Below are positions 10,484-19,700 of a DNA stretch of 64,000 nucleotides, piece after piece. Every line of letters begins with the position of its first letter. Within the stretch, counting starts at the first letter, position 1. The notes under the pieces are model-generated. The model was not told where the DNA came from and ran no database searches. It was given only the letters and a program-made list of their open reading frames with translations. Origin of the DNA: Nemertoderma westbladi (lineage: Eukaryota; Xenacoelomorpha; Nemertodermatida; Nemertodermatidae); NCBI GenBank assembly GCA_032718475.1, contig JAUCBJ010008396.1:42977-106976 (forward strand). Reading direction: 5' to 3'. A program made the position numbers and the translations under genes.

Positions 10484-10857
10484 TTCAATAACTAAACCGG
10501 CAGTCGATTAAATATAATTATCATGTGTATCAATGTCATCTATCCGGTTTTCTAAAACTTTAACATCAGTGCTGCAGTGTGATGTGAAATCACCAAACCC
10601 AAAACATTTTCAGCCGATTCAATGCATCGCTTCATCATACGGAGAATTCAATGCGACCAAGTAGCAGTTTCTGAACCCTGAAAAGCGTCTACGGATTTCT
10701 GGCAATTTCGTAAATGCATTGTAACTTAGCCTTTCTGAGCAGTACGTTTCCCTATGGCCGACCGAATATTTTCTGCAGACATCTGCGGAATTCAAAGTTC
10801 TCAGAAACGCTGTCAGCAGTCTATCTGGAAGAATCGTGATCGCGCACTGTCTAAGTA
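10484..10857 (-). other. 5' leader of the LTR element
   Basis: About 375 bp between the primer-binding region and the gag ATG. A 102-codon open frame overlaps it (10619-10927) but has no recognisable product and crosses into the LTR, so it is not called. Confidence 0.6.
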
Positions 10858-10873
10858 CGCCACAACTGCGCCA
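10858..10873 (-). other. Candidate primer-binding site
   Basis: On the minus strand TGGCGCAGTTGTGGCG follows immediately after the 5' LTR end (CGTAATA). A TGG start in this position is typical of a tRNA primer site. The matching tRNA is not identified. Confidence 0.5.
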
Positions 10874-11549
10874 TATTACGTTCTCATGTAAGTACAGAAG
10901 TAAGTAGTAATGAAGTAGGTTCTTCACGATATAACTTCCTTGATATACAGTATATTAGTCTTATATAATATATAGATACTGTAGAACAGTACAACAGTAG
11001 AGCACTGACTACACCGTCACCAATCACATACAGCAATACAGACAGACAATGTCGAGTTAATATTAAGTATTATTATTTTAAACATAGTCATATCTCGGGA
11101 GATATTGTTAATATACACTGGAATCGTCTTAACTATTGTGATTATTTTAACATGCAAGATATTTGTGTCAATATTTTTATGTGCAATAATGGCCTTAGTT
11201 GTATTGTGTCTACATATTGGTATGGCGACTGTACTTATAATGATAATACCGTTACTGATTTTAATATATAAACCATTTTATTATGATATATTTTATTGTA
11301 GTAATAAGCGTCATAGGGCCAAATTGCAAATTGTCAAGTATAAAAAAAGTAGCGAGATAAGAAACTGGACAATAAATCACCGTACACCGTCACCAATCAC
11401 ATACAGCAATACAGACATAAGAATCCTGCAGTCCTGTAAATATGGTAATGTACAGTATGTATCTCCTGCAGTACCGGTAACTATCTACTGTACCAAGCAC
11501 CAGCACACAGAACGAACTTAGGTCCTATGAAATAGATAATAATATAACA
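10874..11549 (-). repeat. 5' LTR, enlarged by insertions
   Basis: 676 bp against 274 bp for the 3' LTR. The extra length is made of a 373-bp unit bounded by a perfect 35-bp direct repeat (11010-11044 and 11383-11417, present once in the other LTR), four 5-bp CAGTA/CTGTA insertions (heptamers at 10946-10952, 10977-10983, 11451-11457, 11486-11492) and a 9-bp AT insertion near 10962. The rest is nearly identical to the 3' LTR. Confidence 0.9.
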
Positions 11550-11709
11550 TTTAGTATCTCATTAATATCATGGTCTATTTTCTATGGTGTGGGGCGAGCC
11601 ACGAAAGTAAGCGAGCTTAACATACGGGTACCACTAACTCAATCGGTGTGTCTGGTCGTTCTGTTGTTCTCTCGTTCTGTTGCGTTCAATTTTAAACGTA
11701 AATAAAATG

Positions 11710-12442
11710 TTGGATAGTACAGTACTTAAAGTCATATCTGATCCCACTCTGAACCCAATCTGAAACTAATCTGGATCCAATCTCGAGAATTATACCAAAT
11801 CTGAACCCAATCTGAATCGAAAATAGAAAGAGGGGTTAAAATTATTAATTTTTGAATTAACATAATTTTGGAATTTGAAGAAATTTTACATATCTTTTTT
11901 CATATTTAAATTTGCGGGCAGCCGCAGCACTACTGCTGTATTGGGGACTGCAGTCAGTTACTGCTGTATTAATTGTACTGCTGTACAGTCATTCAGTCGT
12001 TAACGTTATAGCTCACCTCTACCGGTGCCGTGTGTATATGTCAGTATGTAGAGACAGCTGGACAGATGTAGCCTAGGGACCGGTACCAGGAACTAGTAAC
12101 CTACCCAAAATAAGAACCGAAACCGAAATGCTACGAGAACCGTACAGCCGTAGTTCGGTTGGGATATCGCCTACCGGTAGAGATGAGCTATAACGTTAAC
12201 GACTGCACAGCAGTACAATACAGCAGTAACTGCAGTCCCCAATACAGCAGGTGTGCTGCGGCTGTCCGCAAATTTAAATATGAAAAAAGATATGTAAAAT
12301 TTCTTCAAATTCCAAAATTGTTAATACAAAAATTAATAATTTTAACCCCTCTTTCTATTTTCGATTCAGATTGGGTTCAGATTTGGTATAATTCTCGAGA
12401 TTGGGTCCAGATTAGGTTCAGATATGACAAGTACTATCCCAA
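11710..12442. mobile_element. Foldback element with about 0.3-kb inverted arms
   Basis: Left arm 11710-12024 and right arm 12172-12442 are inverted copies around a loop of about 147 bp. Shared arm words include TCTCGAGAATTATACC, the TCTGAACCCAATCTGAAT run and GTTAACGTTATAGCTCA. Termini read TTGGATAGTAC and, inverted, TTGGGATAGTAC. The left arm has extra CAGTA at 11720-11724 and a 22-bp extra stretch near 11755. No transposase is present, and a target-site duplication could not be settled. It may be a non-autonomous DNA transposon or a simple large palindrome. Confidence 0.75.
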
Positions 12443-12673
12443 ATGTTAATGAAATCTATCCAAACTTGTTACACATGTAGTCTGGCAAAAGTTTAGAAAT
12501 TTTCCAAGTTGAATTTCCGTGTGGCCTTCAAGAAGCTACTGTAAGATAATTAATTTTGTGTTATATTAAAAATACATAAGACCATTTCTTTTAAAACACA
12601 AATTCTATGTTAATACCTCTGCCTTTCATCAATCCTGTGTGCGCCTTTGGGTTGGGGGTGGTGCAGATTAAGA

Positions 12674-12699
12674 GGGGGGGGGGGGGGGGGGGGGGGGGG
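12674..12699 (+). repeat. Poly(G) tract, 26 bp
   Basis: A run of 26 G between the two foldback elements. It creates a poly-Pro stretch in a minus-strand open frame that I do not accept as a gene. Confidence 0.9.
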
Positions 12700-13030
12700 C
12701 TTTTCCCTCTCTTTTGATTTACTGGTGTTTGGTTAAATTTCTTAGATACCGAGTTTGTGATACAGTAGAATCGCTCAATATTAATCTGTATCTCGTAACT
12801 GAGCCTCGTGCTGCGCGAAGGCCCCACGAACGTGTTACCTAACATTGATTTCGGTAAACCCTTACTCAAGGTCTCCATTATCATCATAGACTTGATCCGC
12901 ACATTATTTGCCATTTTATTTAAAGAAGAAAATTAAAATTTGTTTAAAGAGCTTTCTTTGTATATAAATAAGGCGCCTTTTCAATAATTTCAATTAATTA
13001 AATAATTTCCCATTTATTAAATAGTAATTA

Positions 13031-13739
13031 GTGGCTGATTGCGGCCACATTTGAATTCTTCTTTTTTTCTTCAAAAAAAAATACACCTAATTATTCTGAC
13101 AAATAATTTGGAGTATTTCTTTTTTCTTTATCTAAAAAAAAAATACACCTAATTATTCTGACAAATAATTTGGAGTATTTCTTTTTTCTTTATCTAAAAA
13201 AAATACTCCTAATTAATTAATATAATATGTTATTGGAGGGAATTTTAAACAGGTACCTGTGGATAGCACGACCGGTACCCGGTACAAACGGTAGGCTACT
13301 CTGCCACTACTGCTACTACAGTACTACACTTCAGCACTTAGGCCTAAGCACGTCAGAACTGCGAAATGGCGTGTGCCTGTGCACTCAGCAGTGCTGTATG
13401 GTTTGATACAGGGGAACTGTAGGCCTACAGTAGTATCTGTCGGTACCTGTCTTCTGGTTCAAAATTCCCTCCAATATGGTAACATATATTAATTAGGAGT
13501 ATTTTTTTTTAGATAAATAAAAAAAGAAATACTCCAAATTATTTGTCAGAATAATTAGGTGTATTTTTTTTTTAGATAAAGAAAAAAGAAATACTCCAAA
13601 TTATTTGTCAGAATAATTGGGCGTATTTTTTTTTTTTTTGAAGAAAAAAAAAGTACAGCTAAATATTTGTCAGAATAATTAGGTGTATTTTTTTTTTGAA
13701 GAAAAAAAGAAGAATTCAAATGTGGCCGCAATCAGCCAC
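13031..13739. mobile_element. Foldback element with exact 28-bp ends
   Basis: Begins GTGGCTGATTGCGGCCACAT and ends with its exact inverse (to 13739). Inside each arm is a tandem repeat of about 60 bp (ATACACCTAATTATTCTGAC, then AAATAATTTGGAGTATTTC, then an A/T run), two copies on the left and about three on the right. The loop (about 13260-13440) is rich in GGTACC and CTGTA words. There is no coding capacity. Target-site duplication is not clear, so the class is unknown. Confidence 0.75.
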
Positions 13740-14752
13740 GGTACTTATACGATTTATTTTATTTAAATTTCGTGTCCTTCTGTTTCAATTATGTTTAATC
13801 GTTATCTAATTACTGTATAATCCGAAGAATTTTTCGAGATTATTGAATGATTTCGGAAAATAATAAATAAATCAGCCAATTAAATGATATCCTGTGATTG
13901 TCATGGTGACTGGATGCGTTGTGCCAGCTGCAAGCAGGAATATGGGACTGGATTGTGGAACTCAGAAGCGTCGGTAGTCCTGTACAATTAATAGTAGGGA
14001 TGATGTAGGCCTAGTTGTGGGTATATGAGCCACTGTAGTAGGCAACGTGCCTGGAGTGAGGCATTGCCAATAAATACACCACCTTATTGCTATTTCATTA
14101 TTTATTGATAATTGAATATAATATTTATTGCCTGTTTCATGATTATTTATACTATATGATTCGCGTTGTCTTTATTTAAAGTTGCAACAAAATAGAATAT
14201 TACCGGTGTAAATAAACCTATAAAGAACAGCCCCTAAATTTTGTATAATTTCCCACTATAAGTTGGCCCAGGGCCCTCGATTGGGTATATATTGTAAATA
14301 CCAGTTGATTGTAAATAATTACAAAACACTGCAAATAATTATACAGGCAATATATTGTAGGATGGGGTGGGGGGGGGGGGGGGGGGGAATATCTTCCGGC
14401 GCAATATTAATTAATCGCTCCCCAGTGAAAATCGGCCCAAATAACAGCTGATTACTCCCAAAAATAAAACTAACCTGTTCTATTGCTTGTTCTATTAGTT
14501 CATGTTTTTGCATAGAATATCTGTAACCTGCTCCTTTCCCTAAATTGATTATTTAACATTGAGACAAGACAATACTCGCCGCCATTTGCGTCGAATTATA
14601 AATTATTAAGTAATTTAAACAGGACTTCGGATGATCCAACTCTATAGGAAGTCACTCGGAACGACGCAGGAGCTTCCTCCGGCATACATGAACGTTTATC
14701 GGGAGACGCGGCTTCGAATTCATTTTTCCCGCTTCATTTGCTGTAGATTTGG
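13740..14752. other. Intergenic, no gene; dispersed repeat at 14398-14560
   Basis: AT-rich sequence without a convincing gene. 14398-14456 matches 3885-3945 in inverse orientation, and 14455-14550 matches 5046-5148 in direct orientation. This end of the region is thus built from pieces of a dispersed repeat family also found near the first gene. A 19-bp G run is at 14369-14387. LINE sequence starts near 14753. Confidence 0.55.
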
Positions 14753-15817
14753 ATCATTATATGGGACTCCTGATGAAATTATTGTAGCAATCAGATCAGT
14801 ATATGATGATGGTTCGACAACATTTGTGTCTACTGTTGATGGTGACACAGAACCATTTGAAGTATGGGGGGGGGGGGGGAGTCCTCCAGGGAGACACACT
14901 TGCACCATTCTTATTCATAATTGTGGTTGACTATGTTCTACGCATGTCCTTAGATCATCATAATGATGATGGGGTGATGATAACTCCACCTACTGGCTCC
15001 AGATGTCGAGGAAATCCAGCCAAGTACCTAACTGATCTAGACTTTGCTGATGACTTAGGAGTACTCTCAGAATCACTAGAGGGAGCCCAACGGCTCCTCA
15101 GCTCATTAGAACATGCTGCTTCTAGTGTTGGTCTTTTTATTAACTCCAAAAAGACCAAAATTTTGACAGTTAACTTTGAAATTCCTCAGCAAATAACTGA
15201 TCGGATGAGCATAAGCTCAAAGAATGGTATGCTTGAGCATGTGGATGACTTCTGTTACCTGGGATCATGGATCCGGAAGTCAGGTGAGGACCTTCGAATA
15301 CGTAAAGGAAAGGCATGGGCAGCATTGAATGGGCTTTCAATGATTTGGAAGTCACACAGAATTCATCGGAAACTTAAGGTCCGATTATTTAGAGCATCAG
15401 TAGTTCTAGTACTCCTCTATGGGAGTCCATGCTGGGCTCTAACTGCTGAGGACACCAAATCTCTGGATGGCACATTCACAAGAATGCTACGCCGGGTTCA
15501 CTGTGTCAAGTACAAATGCACACATCTCCAACCAGACACTATATAACATTGGAGGAGTCTCATTAGTCCCCAAGCTTGACACTAGAACAAAGCTGCCCCC
15601 GCTTTGCAGGACATTGGTTTCGTCGTCGCCAGGCTGGTCGCCTGTGCACAATCTTGTGCTTTGGCAACTCCATGGGTTAAATAAGCATGGTGGACCGCCC
15701 ATGACTTTCATGAGACGCATCTTAAAGGACACTGGCCTTGAAGAAGCGGATAATCTCGCGAAAGTCATGGGGGATACTGAGTTGTGGCGGTCCAACTTTG
15801 TTGATAAGCCGGCATAG
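14753..15817 (+). pseudogene. LINE A: 5'-truncated non-LTR retrotransposon RT fragment
   Basis: Matches LINE B (28193 onward) from the middle of the RT palm to the stop. Motifs are GVLQGDTLAPFLF (about 14880), LDFADDLGVLS (about 15040, catalytic FADD), FCYLGSW (15250) and VLLYGSPCWAL (15405), then a C-terminal tail ending SNFVDKPA and TAG at 15815-15817. The family looks RTE-like, but this is not certain. It is broken by a frame change at the 14-bp G run (14866-14879) and a one-base insertion near 15514 relative to LINE B. It is about 750 bp upstream of the TPPP start codon. Confidence 0.85.
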
Positions 15818-16565
15818 CATTCTTAATGCACGCTGCATTGGGCTTGCCAATTGTGTTAGCCAGCATCTCAATGTGCAGCTTCAATGCAGCATGCCGATTA
15901 TAGATATATGGATCATCCTAAGTCCTGTTTAAATTACTAAATAAACTATATTATTTTATATATTATATCATCAATAAAAACATTACATGATTGTTATCAG
16001 TTCAGGACAATGCGTTATTGTATTTTAACTACTAGTTATAAGGTCCAATTATTGTATTTTATAGTCAGCATGTTGGATAAAACCACCGTGAAACAGTAGG
16101 CCTACTTAGTTCGAATATTGCCAGAAATAAAGAGGATATTCTTGGAACTATTACTCGAACACAGCTGGAGAGTTTCTTATAAATCTACGCCGTATTGTAC
16201 GTCAGAATTAATAGTGGGCAATTTATCAAAAATTCGTTTATGTTAACAATAAATTATTCCATAATTCTATATACATTTCCAACCATTATTGACAAAAACG
16301 TTTCTCATTTGTAAATTTAGTAGACCGCAAATATAGACGATTTCACATGTAAACCGTAACAAATGCCTAGTGATGAGTTTCTTGGCATGCACCCAAGCAT
16401 CCTAAAATATTACTGGTATTCATTAACTGTAGTAACAGTACTCCCATATTGATTGTTTTCTATCAATTTTTATACACCTTTTCATTTTCATTTTTATGAC
16501 TTCTTAAATTATTATATTCTTTTAACACTTTATTTGACGTTTATAAGTTTATAAATCAATAAGTT
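15818..16565 (+). other. TPPP 5' flank
   Basis: The LINE 3' untranslated region and then unique AT-rich sequence. An in-frame TAA at 16560-16562 precedes the TPPP ATG, so translation cannot start upstream in this exon. I could not identify a promoter with confidence. Confidence 0.5.
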
Positions 16566-16735
16566 ATGTCTTTAAAGAAGATTTACGAAGAGTATGTAAA
16601 GCTTGGCAAACAGGCTGAGTTAACGTCAGCCATGTGGAAGAAAGTTCTAGAGGATGCAGGACTCAGTACGAAGAAAAAGTCCGCTGGTAATAGTCTGGAT
16701 GGGGCTGAGGTTGACATGATATTTACACGTTGCAA
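16566..16735 (+). CDS. TPPP: TPPP exon 1
   Basis: ATG at 16566 with an in-frame TAA two codons upstream. It encodes residues 1-56 plus two bases of codon 57. The donor TGCAA|GTAAGT at 16736 is at the same time the first unit of the 20-bp minisatellite. Splicing to 23118 restores AAA (Lys) and continues the p25-alpha domain. Confidence 0.93.
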
Positions 16736-19700
16736 GTAAGTTTGTGTTGTGTATAGTAAGTTTGTGTATAGTAAGTTTGTGTTGTGTATAGTAAGTTTGT
16801 GTTGTGTATAGTAAGTTTGTGTTGTGTATAGTAAGTTTGTGTTGTGTATAGTAAGTTTGTGTTGTGTATTGTAAGTTTGTGCATAGTAAGTTTGTATTAT
16901 GTATAGTAAGTTTGTGTTGTGTATAGTAAGTTTGTATTATGTATAGTAAGTTTGTGTTGTGTATAGTAAGTTTGTATTATGTATAGTAAGTTTGTGTTGT
17001 GTATAGTAAGTTTGTGCATAGTAAGTTTGTGTTGTGTATAGTAAGTTTGTATCGTGCATAGTAAGTTTGTGTTGTATTATGTATAGTAAGTTTGTGTTGT
17101 GTAGAGTAAGTTTGTGTTGTGTATAGTAAGTTTGTGCATAGTAAGTTTGTATTATGTATAGTAAGTTTGTGCATAGTAAGTTTGTATTATGTATAGTAAG
17201 TTTGTGCTGTGTATAGTAAGTTTGTGTTGTGTATAGTAAGTTTGTATTATGTATAGTAAGTTTGTATTATGTATAGTAAGTTTGTGCATAGTAAGTTTGT
17301 ATCGTGCATAGTAAGTTTGTATCGTGTATAGTAAGTTTGTGTTGTGTATAGTAAGTTTATCTTGTGTATAGTAAGTTTGTGCATAGTAAGTTTGTGTTGT
17401 GTATAGTAAGTTTGTGTTGTGTATAGTAAGTTTATCTTGTGTATAGTAAGTTTGTGTTGTGTATAGTAAGTTTGTGTTGTGTATAGTAAGTTTGTGCATA
17501 GTAAGTGTAAGTAAGTGAGTAAGTAAGTGTATAGTAAGTAAGTTTGTGTTGTATTATGTAGAGTAAGTTTGTATCGTGCATAGTAAGTTTGTGTTGTATT
17601 ATGTATAGTAAGTTTGTGTTGTGTAGAGTAAGTTTGTGTTGTGTATAGTAAGTTTGTATTATGTATAGTAAGTTTGTGCATAGTAAGTTTGTATTATGTA
17701 TAGTAAGTTTGTACATAGTAAGTTTGTATTATGTATAGTTAGTTTGTGCATAGTAAGTTTGTATTATGTATAGTAAGTTTGTGCATAGTAAGTTTGTGTT
17801 GTGTATAGTAAGTTTGTGTTGTGTATAGTAAGTTTATATTGTGTATAGTAAGTTTGTGCATAGTAAGTTTGTGTTGTGTATAGTAAGTTTGTGTTGTGTA
17901 TAGTAAGTTTATCTTGTGTATAGTAAGTTTGTGTTGTGTATAGTAAGTTTGTGCATAGTAAGTTTGTGTTGTGTATAGTAAGTTTGTGTTGTGTATAGTA
18001 AGTTTGTGTTGTGTATAGTAAGTTTGTGTTGTGTATAGTAAGTTTGTGCATAGTAAGTTTGTGTTGTGTATAGTAAGTTTGTATCGTGTATAGTAAGTTT
18101 GTGTTGTATTATGTATAGTAAGTTTGTGTTGTGTATAGTAAGTTTGTATTATGTATAGTAAGTTTGTATTATGTATAGTAAGTTTGTGCATAGTAAGTTT
18201 GTATTATGTATAGTAAGTTTGTGCATAGTAAGTTTGTATCGTGCATAGTAAGTTTGTATCGTGTATAGTAAGTTTGTGTTGTGTATAGTAAGTTTATCTT
18301 GTGTATAGTAAGTTTGTGCATAGTAAGTTTGTGTTGTGTATAGTAAGTTTGTGTTGTGTATAGTAAGTTTATCTTGTGTATAGTAAGTTTGTGTTGTGTA
18401 TAGTAAGTTTGTGTTGTGTATAGTAAGTTTGTGTTGTGTATAGTAAGTTTATCTTGTGTATAGTAAGTTTGTGTTGTGTATAGTAAGTTTGTGTTGTGTA
18501 TAGTAAGTTTGTGTTGTGTATAGTAAGTTTGTGCATAGTAAGTTTGTGTTGTGTATAGTAAGTTTGTATCGTGCATAGTAAGTTTGTGTTGTATTATGTA
18601 TAGTAAGTTTGTGTTGTGTAGAGTAAGTTTGTGTTGTGTATAGTAAGTTTGTATTATGTATAGTAAGTTTGTGCATAGTAAGTTTGTATTATGTATAGTA
18701 AGTTTGTGCATAGTAAGTTTGTATTATGTATAGTAAGTTTGTGCATAGTAAGTTTGTATTATGTATAGTAAGTTTGTGCATAGTAAGTTTGTGTTGTGTA
18801 TAGTACGTTTGTGTTGTGTATAGTAAGTTTATCTTGTGTATAGTAAGTTTGTGCATAGTAAGTTTGTGTTGTGTATAGTAAGTTTATCTTGTGTATAGTA
18901 AGTTTGTGCATAGTAAGTTTGTGTTGTGTATAGTAAGTTTATCTTGTGTATAGTAAGTTTGTGTTGTGTATAGTAAGTTTGTGCATAGTAAGTTTGTGTT
19001 GTGTATAGTAAGTTTGTGCATAGTAAGTTTGTGTTGTGTATAGTAAGTTTGTGTTGTGTATAGTAAGTTTATCTTGTGTATAGTAAGTTTGTGTTGTGTA
19101 TAGTAAGTTTGTGTTGTGTATAGTAAGTTTGTGTTGTGTATAGTAAGTTTGTGCATAGTAAGTTTGTGTTGTGTATAGTAAGTTTGTATCGTGCATAGTA
19201 AGTTTGTGTTGTATTATGTATAGTAAGTTTGTGTTATGTAGAGTAAGTTTGTGTTGTGTATAGTAAGTTTGTATTATGTATAGTAAGTTTGTGCATAGTA
19301 AGTTTGTATTATGTATAGTAAGTTTGTGCATAGTAAGTTTGCATTATGTATAGTAAGTTTGTGCATAGTAAGTTTGTATTATGTATAGTAAGTTTGTGCA
19401 TAGTAAGTTTGTGTTGTGTATAGTAAGTTTGTGTTGTGTATAGTAAGTTTATCTTGTGTATAGTAAGTTTGTGCATAGTAAGTTTGTGTTGTGTATAGTA
19501 AGTTTGTGTTGTGTATAGTAAGTTTGTGTTGTGTATAGTAAGTTTATCTTGTGTATAGTAAGTTTGTGTTGTGTATAGTAAGTTTGTGTTGTGTATAGTA
19601 AGTTTGTGTTGTGTATAGTAAGTTTGTGTTGATAGTAAGTTTGTGTTGTGTATAGTAAGTTTGTGTATAGTAAGTTTGTGCATAGTAAGTTTGTGTTGTG

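Larger units (their letters stand above)
5756..11549 (-). mobile_element. Ty3/gypsy-type LTR retrotransposon, degenerate
   Basis: A complete but inactive element on the minus strand: LTR, leader, gag with zinc knuckle, protease, reverse transcriptase, RNase H, integrase, LTR. The pol order (RT-RH-INT) is that of Ty3/gypsy. Flanking TTTAG at 5751-5755 and 11550-11554 is a 5-bp target-site duplication and fixes both ends. The polypurine tract lies next to the 3' LTR, and a TGG-starting primer-site candidate lies next to the 5' LTR. Stop codons and frameshifts break gag, protease, RT/RNase H and integrase. The LTRs differ by several clean indels, so the insertion is not recent. Confidence 0.92.
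15722..17835 (+). repeat. Duplicated block, copy 1 (with TPPP exon 1)
   Basis: From TTAAAGGACACTGG at 15722 to about 17835 the sequence recurs at a constant offset of 15,003 bp (30725-32838). I found only about two base differences (near 15792 and 17713). It covers the LINE 3' end, the TPPP 5' flank, exon 1 and the first 1.1 kb of the 20-bp array. Confidence 0.93.

Noticed and set aside
10619-10927. A 102-codon minus-strand open frame in the retrotransposon leader
   Set aside because: Crosses the LTR/leader boundary and primer site, and has no family resemblance.
11105-11521. A 138-codon hydrophobic open frame in the 5' LTR as an env-like or host gene
   Set aside because: It begins at a non-ATG codon, runs into conserved LTR sequence and lacks any recognisable family. 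Kept only as a question in the findings.
12159-12449. A 96-codon plus-strand open frame
   Set aside because: Lies entirely in the inverted arm of the foldback element, with no coding features.
12591-12914. A minus-strand open frame of 107 codons (MANNVRIKS...)
   Set aside because: Part of it is a poly-Pro stretch made by the 26-bp G run. The N-terminal half has plausible composition, but no splice sites or homology that I can recognise.
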